NCBI GenBank assembly: GCA_943332105.1
Contig: CALQOD010000010.1
Span: forward strand, 1 to 43,782
Reading direction: 5' to 3'
Source of the DNA: Chitinophaga pinensis
Lineage (GTDB): Bacteria > Bacteroidota > Bacteroidia > AKYH767-A > OLB10
Length of the DNA: 43,782 bases
Made by a program: the position numbers and the translations under genes. The notes beneath the pieces are model-generated. The model was given only the letters and a program-made list of their open reading frames with translations. It ran no database searches and was not told the origin of the DNA. This document shows, piece by piece, positions 16,254-26,300 of this stretch (its first letter is position 1; the number at the start of each line of letters is the position of its first letter).

Positions 16254-17663
16254 TTAAAAAGCTGCCCCAACTCTGAAAAACAATCCTGACTCATGTAACT
16301 TATTAAATGTATACTCAAATCTGAAAACTAAATCGTAATAAGTTACATAATCATAACCAATCCCATAAGCATATTGGAATTGGTTGGATAAGTTGTTGTA
16401 TTTGTTATAGTATTTATCTTGAACATATCCCGCATCAGCAAAAAAATTGAAATACATTGCAATTGGTATTTCATTGAACTTTTCTGATTTCAAGACGGAT
16501 GTTTTATAAATACGCTTTTTCATTAATGTATACTTAAATTGCGATTTAAGAAGAAAATAATTTTGTCCATTCAAAACATAAAAATCATATCCTCTTAAAT
16601 AATCTTGTCCATACCCCATAGCCCTTTGATTTGAAAATGGAGCTTTTGATATTTGTGTAAGTCGCGCTTTGACCATCGACGAAAAATTAAAATGATTATT
16701 TAATTTAAAGTATTTCCTGTAACCAGCAGAAATCGCCATTATATTGGGTTCATTTTTTAATAATACGAACCCGCTTTTAATCACATCAAATTCAAAATAG
16801 TCTCCTTTTAAGGCGTAGGTCTGATAATCTCTTTTATCATGCCGATAACCCCAAGAAAATGTTAATGTTTGCTGCGATGTCGAACTATTAACAAAAAAGG
16901 AAGGATTTAAAATCAATACTGAATCGATTGTTCGGTTTTTTCGGTACTCCAGTCCAGTTGTGAAATAATTATAAATTCCTTTTCTCTTTTTAAGTATTAC
17001 ATAACTAGAAAAATCTTTTCTGACATACAAATTTTCGTTTTTATAAAACTGCAATTTGTCGTTGTTAATATCGTATGCTATTTCATGATTTTGCGTCACA
17101 AATAATCCAGCAGACAATCCAATATTTTGCTTTCTGTTTAGGTAAGGAATTGTGTAGCTTAATCCAATTCTATGAGTATAACCATAAATAAACTGCACTT
17201 GTAAAATTTGATCCCTACCTCTAAAGTTTTCTTGACGCAAGTAAAAACCATAATTTGTTCTGCTGATATCTTTTTTTTGTGCCCATTCACTTAGATTCCT
17301 ATCGGCAATTTCAAAAATAGGCATTGGCCATAAATACCATCGTTCCGTTACTTTAATATAAATTAATGTTGAAGTCGAATCTTCACATATGTAGTTTATT
17401 TCAACAAAGTTGAATAAACCTGTGTTCATTAGATTCTCTTTGCACTTAACAATTACGCTATCTAAGTTCTTTATTCTTTCGTTTTTACAAAATGTTAGTT
17501 CTCTGAGTATTATATTCGATTTTGTTTTTTTATTACCAATAATTAGAATTTCCTTTATGAATTTATCTGGATTTTCATTCGGAGTATTAAATGAGTAAGC
17601 AGAATTAGCATTAAAAATAAAAACAAATAGGATAGCAATAAATATTGAAATTTTCGATTTCAC
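16254..17663 (-). CDS. Omp85-family outer-membrane protein with a single POTRA domain
   Basis: A 469-residue protein. The signal peptide (about 1-25) starts at a GTG (17661-17663), MKSKISIFIAILFVF. One POTRA-like domain, about 34-110, shows FIKEILIIGNKKTKSNIILREL, NLMNTGLFNFVEINYI and LIYIKVTERWYLWP. A 16-strand-like barrel follows, including YGQDYLRGYDFYVLNGQNY, whose RGY motif is that of the Omp85 lid loop, and it ends FRVGAAF with Phe last. Known one-POTRA relatives take part in lipid or protein export, but the job of this one is unknown. It lies 9 nt after the CBS gene. Confidence 0.78.
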   Translation of the reverse strand: MKSKISIFIAILFVFIFNANSAYSFNTPNENPDKFIKEILIIGNKKTKSNIILRELTFCKNERIKNLDSVIVKCKENLMNTGLFNFVEINYICEDSTSTLIYIKVTERWYLWPMPIFEIADRNLSEWAQKKDISRTNYGFYLRQENFRGRDQILQVQFIYGYTHRIGLSYTIPYLNRKQNIGLSAGLFVTQNHEIAYDINNDKLQFYKNENLYVRKDFSSYVILKKRKGIYNYFTTGLEYRKNRTIDSVLILNPSFFVNSSTSQQTLTFSWGYRHDKRDYQTYALKGDYFEFDVIKSGFVLLKNEPNIMAISAGYRKYFKLNNHFNFSSMVKARLTQISKAPFSNQRAMGYGQDYLRGYDFYVLNGQNYFLLKSQFKYTLMKKRIYKTSVLKSEKFNEIPIAMYFNFFADAGYVQDKYYNKYNNLSNQFQYAYGIGYDYVTYYDLVFRFEYTFNKLHESGLFFRVGAAF

Positions 17664-17672
17664 TTCCTCAGA

Positions 17673-18335
17673 CTAAATATTAAGGTAGTGCATAAGAGAA
17701 TCATATCGACCTTTTAAGTCATCATTGAATTCGCTTTGAGAAAAGGAATTAATCACGGTGTAATTATATCTGTAAAAAGCAGCAAGAATTCTTGATAAAT
17801 CTACTTTGTCGATTTTTAAAGTAACCTCAATTTTTTGCGTGGTGTTGGTTGCAGATACACTTGCACTTAAAATATGCCCACCATCAGATTCTATAATTTG
17901 TCCTATGTGGCTCATAGAATAATCTTTGAACCTCATCTCAAGCACAATGATTCCACCTGGCATGTAAACACTTTTACTTTCAGCGAAATAAGCAACTAAA
18001 TCGTTAACCGTTACTAATCCTAAGTAGTTGTTTTCATCATTGATTACAGGAACTATATCCAACTTATTGAGAGTAGCAATTTTTGTTAACTCATAAACAT
18101 GTTGATTTTCAAAAACCGAGATCTTTGAAAGTTTTATTTCAGAATCTTTTATTAGTACTTGATTTAATTCCGACTTAGCAATATCTGTTTTATGAAGTAT
18201 CCCTAAAAAGGATGTGCCATCAATAACAGGTAGCGCATTTAGTCGAAGCTCATCCATCCAAATTAATGCCCTTCCGCAAGTGTCAGACAACTTAAGAGGG
18301 GGTATACTATCAGTAATTAAATTCGAAGCAAACAT
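17673..18335 (-). CDS. CBS-pair protein with C-terminal ACT-like domain
   Basis: A 220-residue cytosolic protein. Residues 1-125 hold two CBS repeats (LSDTCGRALIWMDELRLNALPVID with FLGILHKTDI, and VYELTKIATLNKLDIVPVIND with YLGLVTVNDLVAYF). CBS pairs bind adenosyl nucleotides. The rest, about 130-215, has the beta-alpha-beta character of an ACT domain (GGIIVLEMRFKDYSMSHIGQ). Such CBS-ACT proteins are conserved beside nadK and pdxJ in many Bacteroidota, but no ligand or target is known to me. It is the first gene of the long - strand block. Confidence 0.8.
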   Translation of the reverse strand: MFASNLITDSIPPLKLSDTCGRALIWMDELRLNALPVIDGTSFLGILHKTDIAKSELNQVLIKDSEIKLSKISVFENQHVYELTKIATLNKLDIVPVINDENNYLGLVTVNDLVAYFAESKSVYMPGGIIVLEMRFKDYSMSHIGQIIESDGGHILSASVSATNTTQKIEVTLKIDKVDLSRILAAFYRYNYTVINSFSQSEFNDDLKGRYDSLMHYLNI

Positions 18336-18378
18336 GGTTTCTTTAACGATTGTTTTTAAAAAATGTTATCTGTTGCGA

Positions 18379-18386
18379 CAAACATA
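18379..18386 (-). promoter_or_regulatory. -7 element of the CBS-Omp85-nadK operon
   Basis: TATGTTTG on the minus strand fully matches TAnnTTTG and lies about 43 nt before the CBS-gene ATG. A -33 TTTG is not evident. Confidence 0.45.
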
Positions 18387-18464
18387 GTATTTTAGCCTAA
18401 TAAAACAGGGCTTTCAAAGTCTAATTTATTAACGATTTTATACAATAATTTAAAAATACCAATA

Positions 18465-19181
18465 ATGACTAAATTAAGTGTCAATATAAATAAAATTGCA
18501 ACAATCAGAAATGCTAGAGGTGGAAGCGTTCCTGATATTTTAAAAGCGGCTATTTTTATTGAAAATTGTGGGGCGCATGGCATTACAGTACATCCAAGAC
18601 CTGATCAACGCCACATTCGTTATTCAGACGTTTATGACCTCAAAAAGGTCATTAAAAAAGAGTTTAATATTGAAGGTAATCCAACCTCTGAATTTATTAA
18701 GATTTGTAAAGATGTTCGACCGGAACAGATAACACTGGTACCTGATTCTCCAGATTCTTTAACATCAAATGCGGGATGGGACACAATCAAAAACCGTAAT
18801 TTTTTAATTGATACTATTCATGAATTAAAGGAAGTTGGAAGTCGTATTTCGATTTTTATCGCCCCTAATGTAGAAATGATCTACGCAGCAAAGGAAACAG
18901 GCTGTGATATAATTGAATTATATACTGAATCATATGCTGCAAATTTTATAAAATCTAAAGAGGAAGCTGTTCGTCCTTATCGACTAGCTGCTGATGCTGC
19001 AATAAGTAGTGGATTAAAAATAAATGCAGGCCACGATTTGTCATTAGAAAACCTCAACTATTTTATAAATATTATTCCAGAAACTGAAGAAGTGAGCATA
19101 GGTCATGCATTAATCAGTGATGCACTATATATTGGTTTGGGAAAGACAATTGCAGCGTACTTGCAAGAAATAAAATTATAG
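18465..19181 (+). CDS. pdxJ: Pyridoxine 5'-phosphate synthase
   Basis: Condenses 3-amino-2-oxopropyl phosphate with deoxyxylulose 5-phosphate in the last ring-forming step of vitamin B6 synthesis by the DXP-dependent pathway. It is a TIM barrel of 238 residues. The N-terminus LSVNINKIATIRNARGG, the active-site segment ENCGAHGITVHPRPDQRHI (H43, R45, H50) and INAGHDLSLENL near the C-terminus are visible, as is EVSIGHALISDALYIGL. It is divergent from the CBS gene and stands alone on +, ending 2 nt from a convergent small gene. Confidence 0.96.
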   Translation: MTKLSVNINKIATIRNARGGSVPDILKAAIFIENCGAHGITVHPRPDQRHIRYSDVYDLKKVIKKEFNIEGNPTSEFIKICKDVRPEQITLVPDSPDSLTSNAGWDTIKNRNFLIDTIHELKEVGSRISIFIAPNVEMIYAAKETGCDIIELYTESYAANFIKSKEEAVRPYRLAADAAISSGLKINAGHDLSLENLNYFINIIPETEEVSIGHALISDALYIGLGKTIAAYLQEIKL

Positions 19182-19183
19182 TG

Positions 19184-19378
19184 TTATTCTCCTTTTTTTC
19201 TAGGGTCAAACACAAATTTTTTATAGCCAGTCAATATTATCATGGCATATATAAACCATCCAGTATATTTGTTTAATGAAAATTGATATAATGATGTTTC
19301 TGTTTTCTTTAAAACATAAGTTGATATGATAACAATAGCTAGGTATAACAGCCAATAATAAACTCTATTTTTGCTCAT
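19184..19378 (-). CDS. Small membrane protein downstream of serA
   Basis: A 64-residue protein with two predicted membrane helices (about 8-24 and 41-54) and the tail FVFDPRKKGE. The ATG at 19376-19378 starts 2 nt after the serA stop on the same strand, so it is likely translated from the serA message. The family is not recognised. The ordered positive ends suggest both termini in the cytosol. Confidence 0.6.
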   Translation of the reverse strand: MSKNRVYYWLLYLAIVIISTYVLKKTETSLYQFSLNKYTGWFIYAMIILTGYKKFVFDPRKKGE

Positions 19379-19380
19379 TG

Positions 19381-20580
19381 CTAATTTAAATTATGGGTTC
19401 GAATTGTATACTTTACATTTTGTAATTCTCTCATTAATTGCAAGCTGCTTTTTTTATCAATGTCGAGAGCTACATAGCCAATGTTATTATTTGTTTGAAG
19501 ATATTGGCCAAGTATATTAACTTTCATCTTAGAAATCACACCATTAATTTCACTTAATACTCCTGGTACATTTTGATGAATATGTAATATTCTATAAGTT
19601 TTTTTCAGATAAGGTAAGTTTATTTCTGGAATTGTTAAGCATCCTAAGCTCGAGCCTGATTTTGAAAATGTAATTAGTTTTTCAGCAACATCAACACCAA
19701 TGGCCTCTTGTGCTTCTAATGTGCTTCCTCCAATATGTGGCGTTAAAATGGTGTTGGGCAAATGTTGTAATGGCGACTTAAATACATCTTTATTCGTTTT
19801 TGGTTCCTCTGGAAATACGTCAACCGCGAGGCCTGATATTTGTTTTGCTTTTATTGCATTTTTTACTGCAATTAAATCTAATACATCACCGCGACTTAAA
19901 TTAATCAGATGTACTCCTTTTTTCATCTTTTTTATGTTTTGAGCGTTGATTAAGTTTCTTGTTTCATTGTTTCCCGGGATATGCAATGTAATTACATCTG
20001 ATTTTTTTAGTAGGGTATCTAACGATTTGCACGACTCTGCATTTCCAAGCGCTAATTTGTTGTTGACATCAAAGTAAATTATTTTCATTCCCATTGATTC
20101 AGCTAAGATTGATACTTGAGAACCAATATGGCCATAGCCGATAATACCTAATGTTTTACCTCTTAGCTCATAGCAGCCGTCGCTTTCCTTAAGCCAAATT
20201 CCTTTATGAGCAGCATTGTTTTTTTCTGGTATTCTTCTTAGCAATGATATGCACAGTCCAATAACTAATTCAGCAACTGATCTTGTATTTGAAAAGGGCG
20301 AATTAAATACAGCAATTCCTCTTTCGGTTGCAGCTTTCATATCTATTTGATTGGTTCCAATACAGAAGGCGCCAATAGCTAATAGATTATTCGCTTGATC
20401 TAATACTTTCTTTGTGATTTGAGTTTTTGAACGAATTCCTAGAACAGAAACATCAGAAATTTTATTGATCAATTCTTTTTCAGAAATAGATCCTTTAATT
20501 ATTTCTATTTGACTGAAACCATTTTTTTTAAATAACGCAATAGCTGCAGGGTGAATATTTTCTAGAAGAAGCACTTTCAT
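19381..20580 (-). CDS. serA: D-3-phosphoglycerate dehydrogenase with ACT domain
   Basis: Oxidises 3-phosphoglycerate to 3-phosphohydroxypyruvate with NAD, the first step of serine synthesis. The 399 residues have the E. coli-like form. The substrate-binding part holds IGAFCIGTNQID and FNSPFSNTRSVAELVIGL, and the Rossmann motif is GIIGYGHIGSQ (G148-G153). Catalytic residues are R230 in NLSRGDVLD, E259 in FPEEP and H282 in TPHIGGST. The C-terminal ACT domain (about 328-399, HIHQNVPGVLSEINGVIS) implies feedback control by serine. It is divergent from fbp and followed by a small membrane protein. Confidence 0.95.
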   Translation of the reverse strand: MKVLLLENIHPAAIALFKKNGFSQIEIIKGSISEKELINKISDVSVLGIRSKTQITKKVLDQANNLLAIGAFCIGTNQIDMKAATERGIAVFNSPFSNTRSVAELVIGLCISLLRRIPEKNNAAHKGIWLKESDGCYELRGKTLGIIGYGHIGSQVSILAESMGMKIIYFDVNNKLALGNAESCKSLDTLLKKSDVITLHIPGNNETRNLINAQNIKKMKKGVHLINLSRGDVLDLIAVKNAIKAKQISGLAVDVFPEEPKTNKDVFKSPLQHLPNTILTPHIGGSTLEAQEAIGVDVAEKLITFSKSGSSLGCLTIPEINLPYLKKTYRILHIHQNVPGVLSEINGVISKMKVNILGQYLQTNNNIGYVALDIDKKSSLQLMRELQNVKYTIRTHNLN

Positions 20581-20668
20581 ATTACAATTTTAAGACAATC
20601 TGTAATCTAAAATTTCCTATTAAAATATTTTTTTAAACACTTAATAGTGGTAAATCAAACTAATTACA

Positions 20669-20700
20669 TTTATTATAAACTCTATTTTCAATTATATTTG
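20669..20700 (+). promoter_or_regulatory. Promoter of fbp
   Basis: TTTA (20669-20672, one base from TTTG) lies 20 nt upstream of TATATTTG (20693-20700), which fully matches the -7 consensus. The start of transcription would be about 14 nt before the ATG. Confidence 0.55.
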
Positions 20701-20717
20701 TAGGAAATAAATAAGCC

Positions 20718-21746
20718 ATGTTTACACATAAGCCACTTCTTCGTTTTATTACTCTTGGTCAATTTATTATTGAGCGCCAAGCAGATTTCCCTTATGCAAA
20801 GGGAGAATTGTCTCGCTTACTTCGTGATATTGGTATTGCCGCTAAATTGGTCAATAGAGAAGTTAATAAGGCTGGTTTAGTAGATATTCTTGGTGATATG
20901 GGTGAAACTAATGTGCAAGGAGAGGATCAAAAAAAGCTAGATGTTTATGCGAATGAACAATTTATTAATGCACTGCGTTCAGGGGGAGAATGCTTGGCAG
21001 TTGCATCAGAAGAGAACGAAGATTTAATTGAAATTGAAGGTCCTGTTTCTCAAAACGCAAAGTATTTAGTTTGTATTGATCCGCTGGATGGTTCTTCAAA
21101 TATTGATGTTAATGTGAGCATTGGAACTATTTTTTCGATTTATAGAAGAAAAAATGAAAGTACAGGTACTGCAACAATTGAAGACTTTATGATTAAAGGA
21201 TCGGAGCAAGTTGCAGCAGGATATATTATTTATGGATCAAGTACGATGCTTGTTTATACTACAGGTAAAGGTGTAAACGGATTTACGCTAGATCCTTCTA
21301 TTGGAGAATTTTGTTTGTCGCATCCTGATATGAAGATTCCTGAGGAAGGAATGTTGTATAGCATTAATGAAGGAAACTATATGCATTTCCCAGATGGAGT
21401 TAAGAAGTACATTAAATATTGCCAAGAAGAGGACAAATCCACTAATCGTCCTTATTCTTCGCGTTACATTGGGTCTTTAGTAGCTGATTTTCATAGAAAC
21501 ATGATTAAAGGCGGAATTTATATTTATCCGTCAACAGGCAAATCTCCGAATGGTAAATTACGTTTGCTTTATGAAGCTAATCCGCTTGCATTTATTGTTG
21601 AACAAGCAGGAGGCAAAGCAAGTAATGGTTTTGATAGAATTCTGGATGTGCAACCAGAGTCTTTGCATCAGCGGGTACAATTGTTTATTGGCTCAAATAA
21701 AATGGTAGAAAAAGCTGAAGAATTAATGAAAGCATTTAGTGCTTAA
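20718..21746 (+). CDS. fbp: Fructose-1,6-bisphosphatase, class I
   Basis: Hydrolyses fructose 1,6-bisphosphate to fructose 6-phosphate in gluconeogenesis; metal dependent and cytosolic. The 342 residues match the family. Visible motifs are [14 protein letters not shown], the metal-binding signature [23 protein letters not shown] (D121 and D124), [24 protein letters not shown], and the substrate-binding [20 protein letters not shown]. It is transcribed alone from its own promoter, divergent from serA. Confidence 0.96.
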   Translation: MFTHKPLLRFITLGQFIIERQADFPYAKGELSRLLRDIGIAAKLVNREVNKAGLVDILGDMGETNVQGEDQKKLDVYANEQFINALRSGGECLAVASEENEDLIEIEGPVSQNAKYLVCIDPLDGSSNIDVNVSIGTIFSIYRRKNESTGTATIEDFMIKGSEQVAAGYIIYGSSTMLVYTTGKGVNGFTLDPSIGEFCLSHPDMKIPEEGMLYSINEGNYMHFPDGVKKYIKYCQEEDKSTNRPYSSRYIGSLVADFHRNMIKGGIYIYPSTGKSPNGKLRLLYEANPLAFIVEQAGGKASNGFDRILDVQPESLHQRVQLFIGSNKMVEKAEELMKAFSA

Positions 21747-22183
21747 TTTTTTTGATAGAATTTAAAGAGCAAATAGACACATATTTTTTTGAAGACGCTA
21801 AATCCTTTTTTATCGTTGTAAATGCAGTTTTGTAATAAAAGGCTATAACGAAGAGAGCCGATAACTTCTAATTAAAAAATTGAATTTTCGATTTGGATCA
21901 GATATATATGAAAGCAAATAAACCATTCTGCTTTTTTAGACCCATTGTACAGATAGATGATTTTCATGGCTAGTTTATTATAAGGCCTTTGTCTATTTTT
22001 TAAATTTTAATTGGTTTCTTTCCAAATCACCCATTGATATTATTAAAAAATCAGGCAAAATTATCCAATAATGAAACTCATGAAAACCTTATAACAGTAA
22101 TGAATAACCGTCATACAACTATTGATACCATTATTAAAGAATTGGTATCAATACTCATCAATAAAGACGAACCAAAAAACTTT
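21747..22183. other. Gene-poor interval between fbp and the M20 gene
   Basis: About 437 nt with no credible gene. It holds AT-rich sequence with scattered short T and A runs, an 11-bp inverted repeat (22120-22153), and one + strand frame open from 22004 to 22192 that lacks a good start. Its last 30 codons begin at the ATG at 22100 (MNNRHTTIDTIIKEL) and overlap the end of the M20 gene. That frame may be a remnant or chance. No tRNA, rRNA or promoter consensus was found. Confidence 0.6.
22120..22153. repeat. Inverted repeat TATTGATACCA / TGGTATCAATA
   Basis: Perfect 11-bp arms (22120-22130 and 22143-22153) around a 12-nt spacer, 30 nt beyond the M20 stop codon. No U-run follows on the minus strand, so it is an imperfect candidate terminator. 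It could instead be a protein-binding palindrome. Confidence 0.7.
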
Positions 22184-23371
22184 TTACTGTAATTCTTTTA
22201 TCGCTAAGTAAGCCATTAGTCCTGATCCTGTTTTAAGCGAATCTTCTTCAATATCGAAAGTATTAGTGTGGACACTACTAATAATTCCTTTTGATTCATT
22301 CCTAGTCCCAAGGCGATAAAAACAAGCTGGTACTAATTGAGAGTAGAAAGAGAAGTCTTCTGCTGCCATCCATATGTCTAAGTCCAAAACATTTTCTGAT
22401 CCTAAATAATCAATTGCATTATTTTTTACTTTAGCTGTCAAATCTTCATCGTTAATCAATACAGGATATCCTTTTCTAATTTCGAATTCTAGTTGACCTC
22501 CCATTGATTGCACTAATTGATGAGCCAAATCTAACATCCGCTGATGTGCTTCATTCCTCCATTGCTCATTTAATGTTCGGAATGTACCTTCAATATAAAC
22601 ATCATTAGGAATTACATTTGTTGCGCCATTAGCAATAACTTTCCCAAATGATAATACGCTGGGCATAGTAGGATTAGTAACTCTACTTACTATTTGTTGC
22701 ATAGCCACAATCAGATGTGACGTTATAAGAACGGGGTCGATATTTAAATGAGGCATTGCACCATGACCTCCCTTGCCTTTAACTTTTAAATAGAGCTCAT
22801 CAGTACTTGCCATATAAATTCCACTTCTAAAACCGACTTTCCCAGATGGTATTAGTGGCATAACATGCTGACCAATTACGCTTAAAGGTTTAGGATTTTC
22901 TAATACACCTTCTTTTATCATCAATGAAGCACCTCCAGGTATCTTTTCTTCTCCGGGTTGAAAAATCAATTTTATTGAACCATCAAAATTTTCTTTTAAT
23001 TCGTTTAGAATTGATGCGGCTCCGAGTAGTGATGCAGTGTGTGCGTCATGGCCGCATGCATGCATTACACCGTTGTTTTTCGATTTATAATCAATGTTGT
23101 TTTCCTCTTGAATTGGTAGCGCATCCATATCTGCTCGTAATGCTACTACTTTACCATTATCTTTTTTTCCTTTGATAATTCCTACCAATCCTGTTCCAGC
23201 AACATTATCTTGAAATGTAATTCCCATCTCTTTTAATTTAGCGGCTACAAATTTTGCCGTTTCAAACTCCTGAAATGATAATTCAGGATTCATATGAAGA
23301 TATCTTCTAATCGTAACGACTTCATTATGATTTTGAGTTGCAATTTTTTTAATTAATTCAGGATGTATCAT
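22184..23371 (-). CDS. M20-family amidohydrolase (N-acyl amino acid hydrolase type)
   Basis: A 395-residue dinuclear metal-dependent amidohydrolase of the M20D/HipO type, which removes acyl groups from amino acids or short amino-acid conjugates. The metal-ligand motif MHACGHDAHT (C106, H108, H111), the acidic pair FQPGEEKIPGG (E141, E142), IGQHVMP (H169) and the late AEDFSFY are all present. The dimerisation lid lies about 185-300. No signal peptide is visible, so it is cytosolic. The exact substrate cannot be named; diaminopimelate deacetylase or general aminoacylase are options. It follows the large propeller-barrel gene by 13 nt. Confidence 0.9.
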   Translation of the reverse strand: MIHPELIKKIATQNHNEVVTIRRYLHMNPELSFQEFETAKFVAAKLKEMGITFQDNVAGTGLVGIIKGKKDNGKVVALRADMDALPIQEENNIDYKSKNNGVMHACGHDAHTASLLGAASILNELKENFDGSIKLIFQPGEEKIPGGASLMIKEGVLENPKPLSVIGQHVMPLIPSGKVGFRSGIYMASTDELYLKVKGKGGHGAMPHLNIDPVLITSHLIVAMQQIVSRVTNPTMPSVLSFGKVIANGATNVIPNDVYIEGTFRTLNEQWRNEAHQRMLDLAHQLVQSMGGQLEFEIRKGYPVLINDEDLTAKVKNNAIDYLGSENVLDLDIWMAAEDFSFYSQLVPACFYRLGTRNESKGIISSVHTNTFDIEEDSLKTGSGLMAYLAIKELQ

Positions 23372-23384
23372 GGACGTATTTTTT

Positions 23385-26300
23385 TTAAAAATCTAAACCA
23401 AGTGAGAAATAAAATAAGCGTGGTTGTTTAACTCCATCATCAATACCCCAGGCCCAATCGGCGCGAACAAAATATCCGAGAATTCTTGAACGCAAACCAA
23501 AGCCATAGCCACCAACTAACGGCTCAATATTCTTTGTTACAGTTATGCTAATTGGATTGCCATAATAGTCTGCTTTAAATAAAGAATTATTTTTTGCGTA
23601 CGGCGATGATCCTGTCCAAGCGGTTCCGATATCACCGAATCCAACAATTTGAAAATTCCGGAAGAAATCTGTTCGTATCGGTTTGTGAGTTAAATATTGA
23701 AAAATCGGGAATCTGATTTCACTATTGATTAAGGCAAAGCTATTACCATTTCTAATGTTTTGCGTAAATCCACGAAGGTTAGAAGCTACTGTTTGAAAGG
23801 CATAATTTTGCGAATAATCAATTTGTATATTTTCATTGAAATTATTTACTGGTGAAAAACAATTATCAGTAGAACCTAAATAATAAATCAGTTTGTCATT
23901 TCCGAATGAAGTACTTGCGGCAAATCGATTAGCCCATATAATTTGGCGATGTATTTTTTTATAAAAACGAAAATCCATTCCTAGAACAGTTAAATCAGAT
24001 TTGCTCCTGTCCATTTGATCAAAATACTCTGCAAATAATTTATAACGAAGGCCATTGTACAAATTAAGTCCTGTGCTTATCGTGTTATCATGAATAAATT
24101 CTAATCGCGAGCTTACCCAATTTTCATGTTCATTAGGAGCCAATAAATTTGCAATATCAGTACTAAGGTTAACAATTCGATCATTTCTAAAAGACGCAGA
24201 CCATCTTAATGAACTCAAGTCGTTAAAAGGATAACGAAGAGAATAGCGGATGTTGTGAGTGTTTATTTTGTAATAATTGTAAGTGTATACTTCTTCTCTT
24301 GATTGGCGATAAAAACTCCACTGTTGATCGGTTTGATGTTTTAGATTTTCGTAGCTCAAATAATATTCATTACTATTTAAATTTCCAGAAAGTTTAACTC
24401 CTCCAACTAAACGATAATCATCCATTAAATCATTTAGGCCTACTTTAAATAGTCCATTTAATCCCGGGTCAAAATATACGGCTCCACCAGTAAAAGTTTG
24501 ATACGTTTCATTTATTAATGAATTGTCAAGTTGGGTTAACACATAAGTTGGAGCAAAGGCAATTTCATAATTTCTTTGCTTGGGCATTTGATAAAAAGTA
24601 CTGTCCGCAACCAGGGTTATCGTCGAATCAGAATTCGTTTTCGGGTCAAATGAAAGCTGATTTTTATTATTGGTTGTTTTATTCTTTTTAGGAAAATCAG
24701 TAATGAATGAATTTGATGAATGCAAAGATTTAGAATCAGTAATTGCGATATTTTCTTTTATAGATGGACTAGCATCAATTATTGGATTAACATCTTTTTG
24801 TCTTTCTTTCGGTATATTTTCTTTGTCAAGAAGCTTTCGCTGTGTTGTCTTTTTTATTGTAGTAATATTTCTATTTAATAGTGATGAATTGTCGCTTAAG
24901 AATAAACGAAAATGAGAATTTGCAAAGTCAAGAAAAATATTTTTTGTTTGATTGTTATTTACATCTTGTTTAAGAATATCCTTATTATAATTGCTAATGG
25001 ATAATTGATCCACAATATATTTGTAATGGATACTTGTATCGATAAACGCAATAGTACTATCCAGTTTAGCTAGTTGTCTGTTCCTTATACCAGAATTGTC
25101 ACTGATAAACATAAAATGAGAATTGTCTATCATTAAAGGCTCTGTTTCATTGACCAAGGGAGTGTTAGTTAATTGAATTAGTTTAGGCGAAAAGTTTAAA
25201 CAATCATATAGAAACAAATCCGATGTTTTTGAAGTAAAAATTTCTTCTTTTTGTTTTAAACTAGTTGTTTTTAATGAGTCGTTATAACGAGTAGATTGAA
25301 ATGCGATATATTGATCATTCATAACAAATTTCGCAGCACGATCATCCCATCTGTCATTGGTAATTTGTCTAGTAAATTTAGTGCGAGGATTAAAAATGAA
25401 AATATCCGATTGTCCTTTTTGAACTCCAGCTAAAACAATATCATTACCAGTTGACGAATATGAAAAATCTAACACTTTATCAAAGTAATAAAACTTGCTT
25501 GATGTATGCGCAGTCTTTCTTCCTAACTCGAAATAATCGAGATAATATTTACCTTTTTTCTCATAAATTGAAGTAAGATATTTGCCAGAAGGATGCCAGC
25601 CAATTACGGGGTTTGTTTCGTCAATAATTGTGTTTTCGTGTTTGAATCCACCTTTAAATATTTTCTTTTTTTTATTCTTAATAAAGTCGTAAATAAATAA
25701 TTTATATTTTCCACTAGTATTCTCTACGAAGGCAACAGAATTGCCATCTGGACTGATTTTTAATTGTGTTATATTTTGAGTTTTCTTTTTGAAAACAACA
25801 GTTGGTTTTTGAGCGTTTCTAAGGAAAAGTGAATCATCGTTTTGGTATACCTTAGTATAATAATCTTTCCAGTTGTAATTGAGTTGTTTTAAAGATGAAC
25901 CAATAACATACACGAATCCTCCTTCAATATTTTTATTTACTCGCGACATGTAAATTAAATTGGAAATAGTACTTGGACCGTAGCGCATAACAATAAAATT
26001 CCATAGCGATTGCCCTGCTAGCACACTATTAATGTCGCATAATGCATTGAAATTTTTAGTGTTTTTTTCGTTAATTAAATCCCTTAGTTTGTTATCACTT
26101 TCCAGAGGCCATCCTTTAGCTATATAGTTGATTAAACCTTGTATATACCAATCAGGAAAATTAATTAAAGCAGCGCTTTGAACTCTTTCTTTAATAGATC
26201 CACCGTACAATAACTGGTTTATTAGCACTTGCGATATGCCAGCTCTTAGCTGCTCTTTGAAATGTCTGTAATCTCCATCAAAGTAAACTAGAACTTTATT

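Noticed and set aside
18392-18583. Minus-strand frame overlapping the start of pdxJ
   Set aside because: It covers the conserved pdxJ active-site region and has no independent support.
24670-24915. Hydrophobic + strand frame opposite the propeller-barrel gene
   Set aside because: It mirrors the Ser/Asn-rich linker on the other strand; the hydrophobic content is a by-product of that composition.
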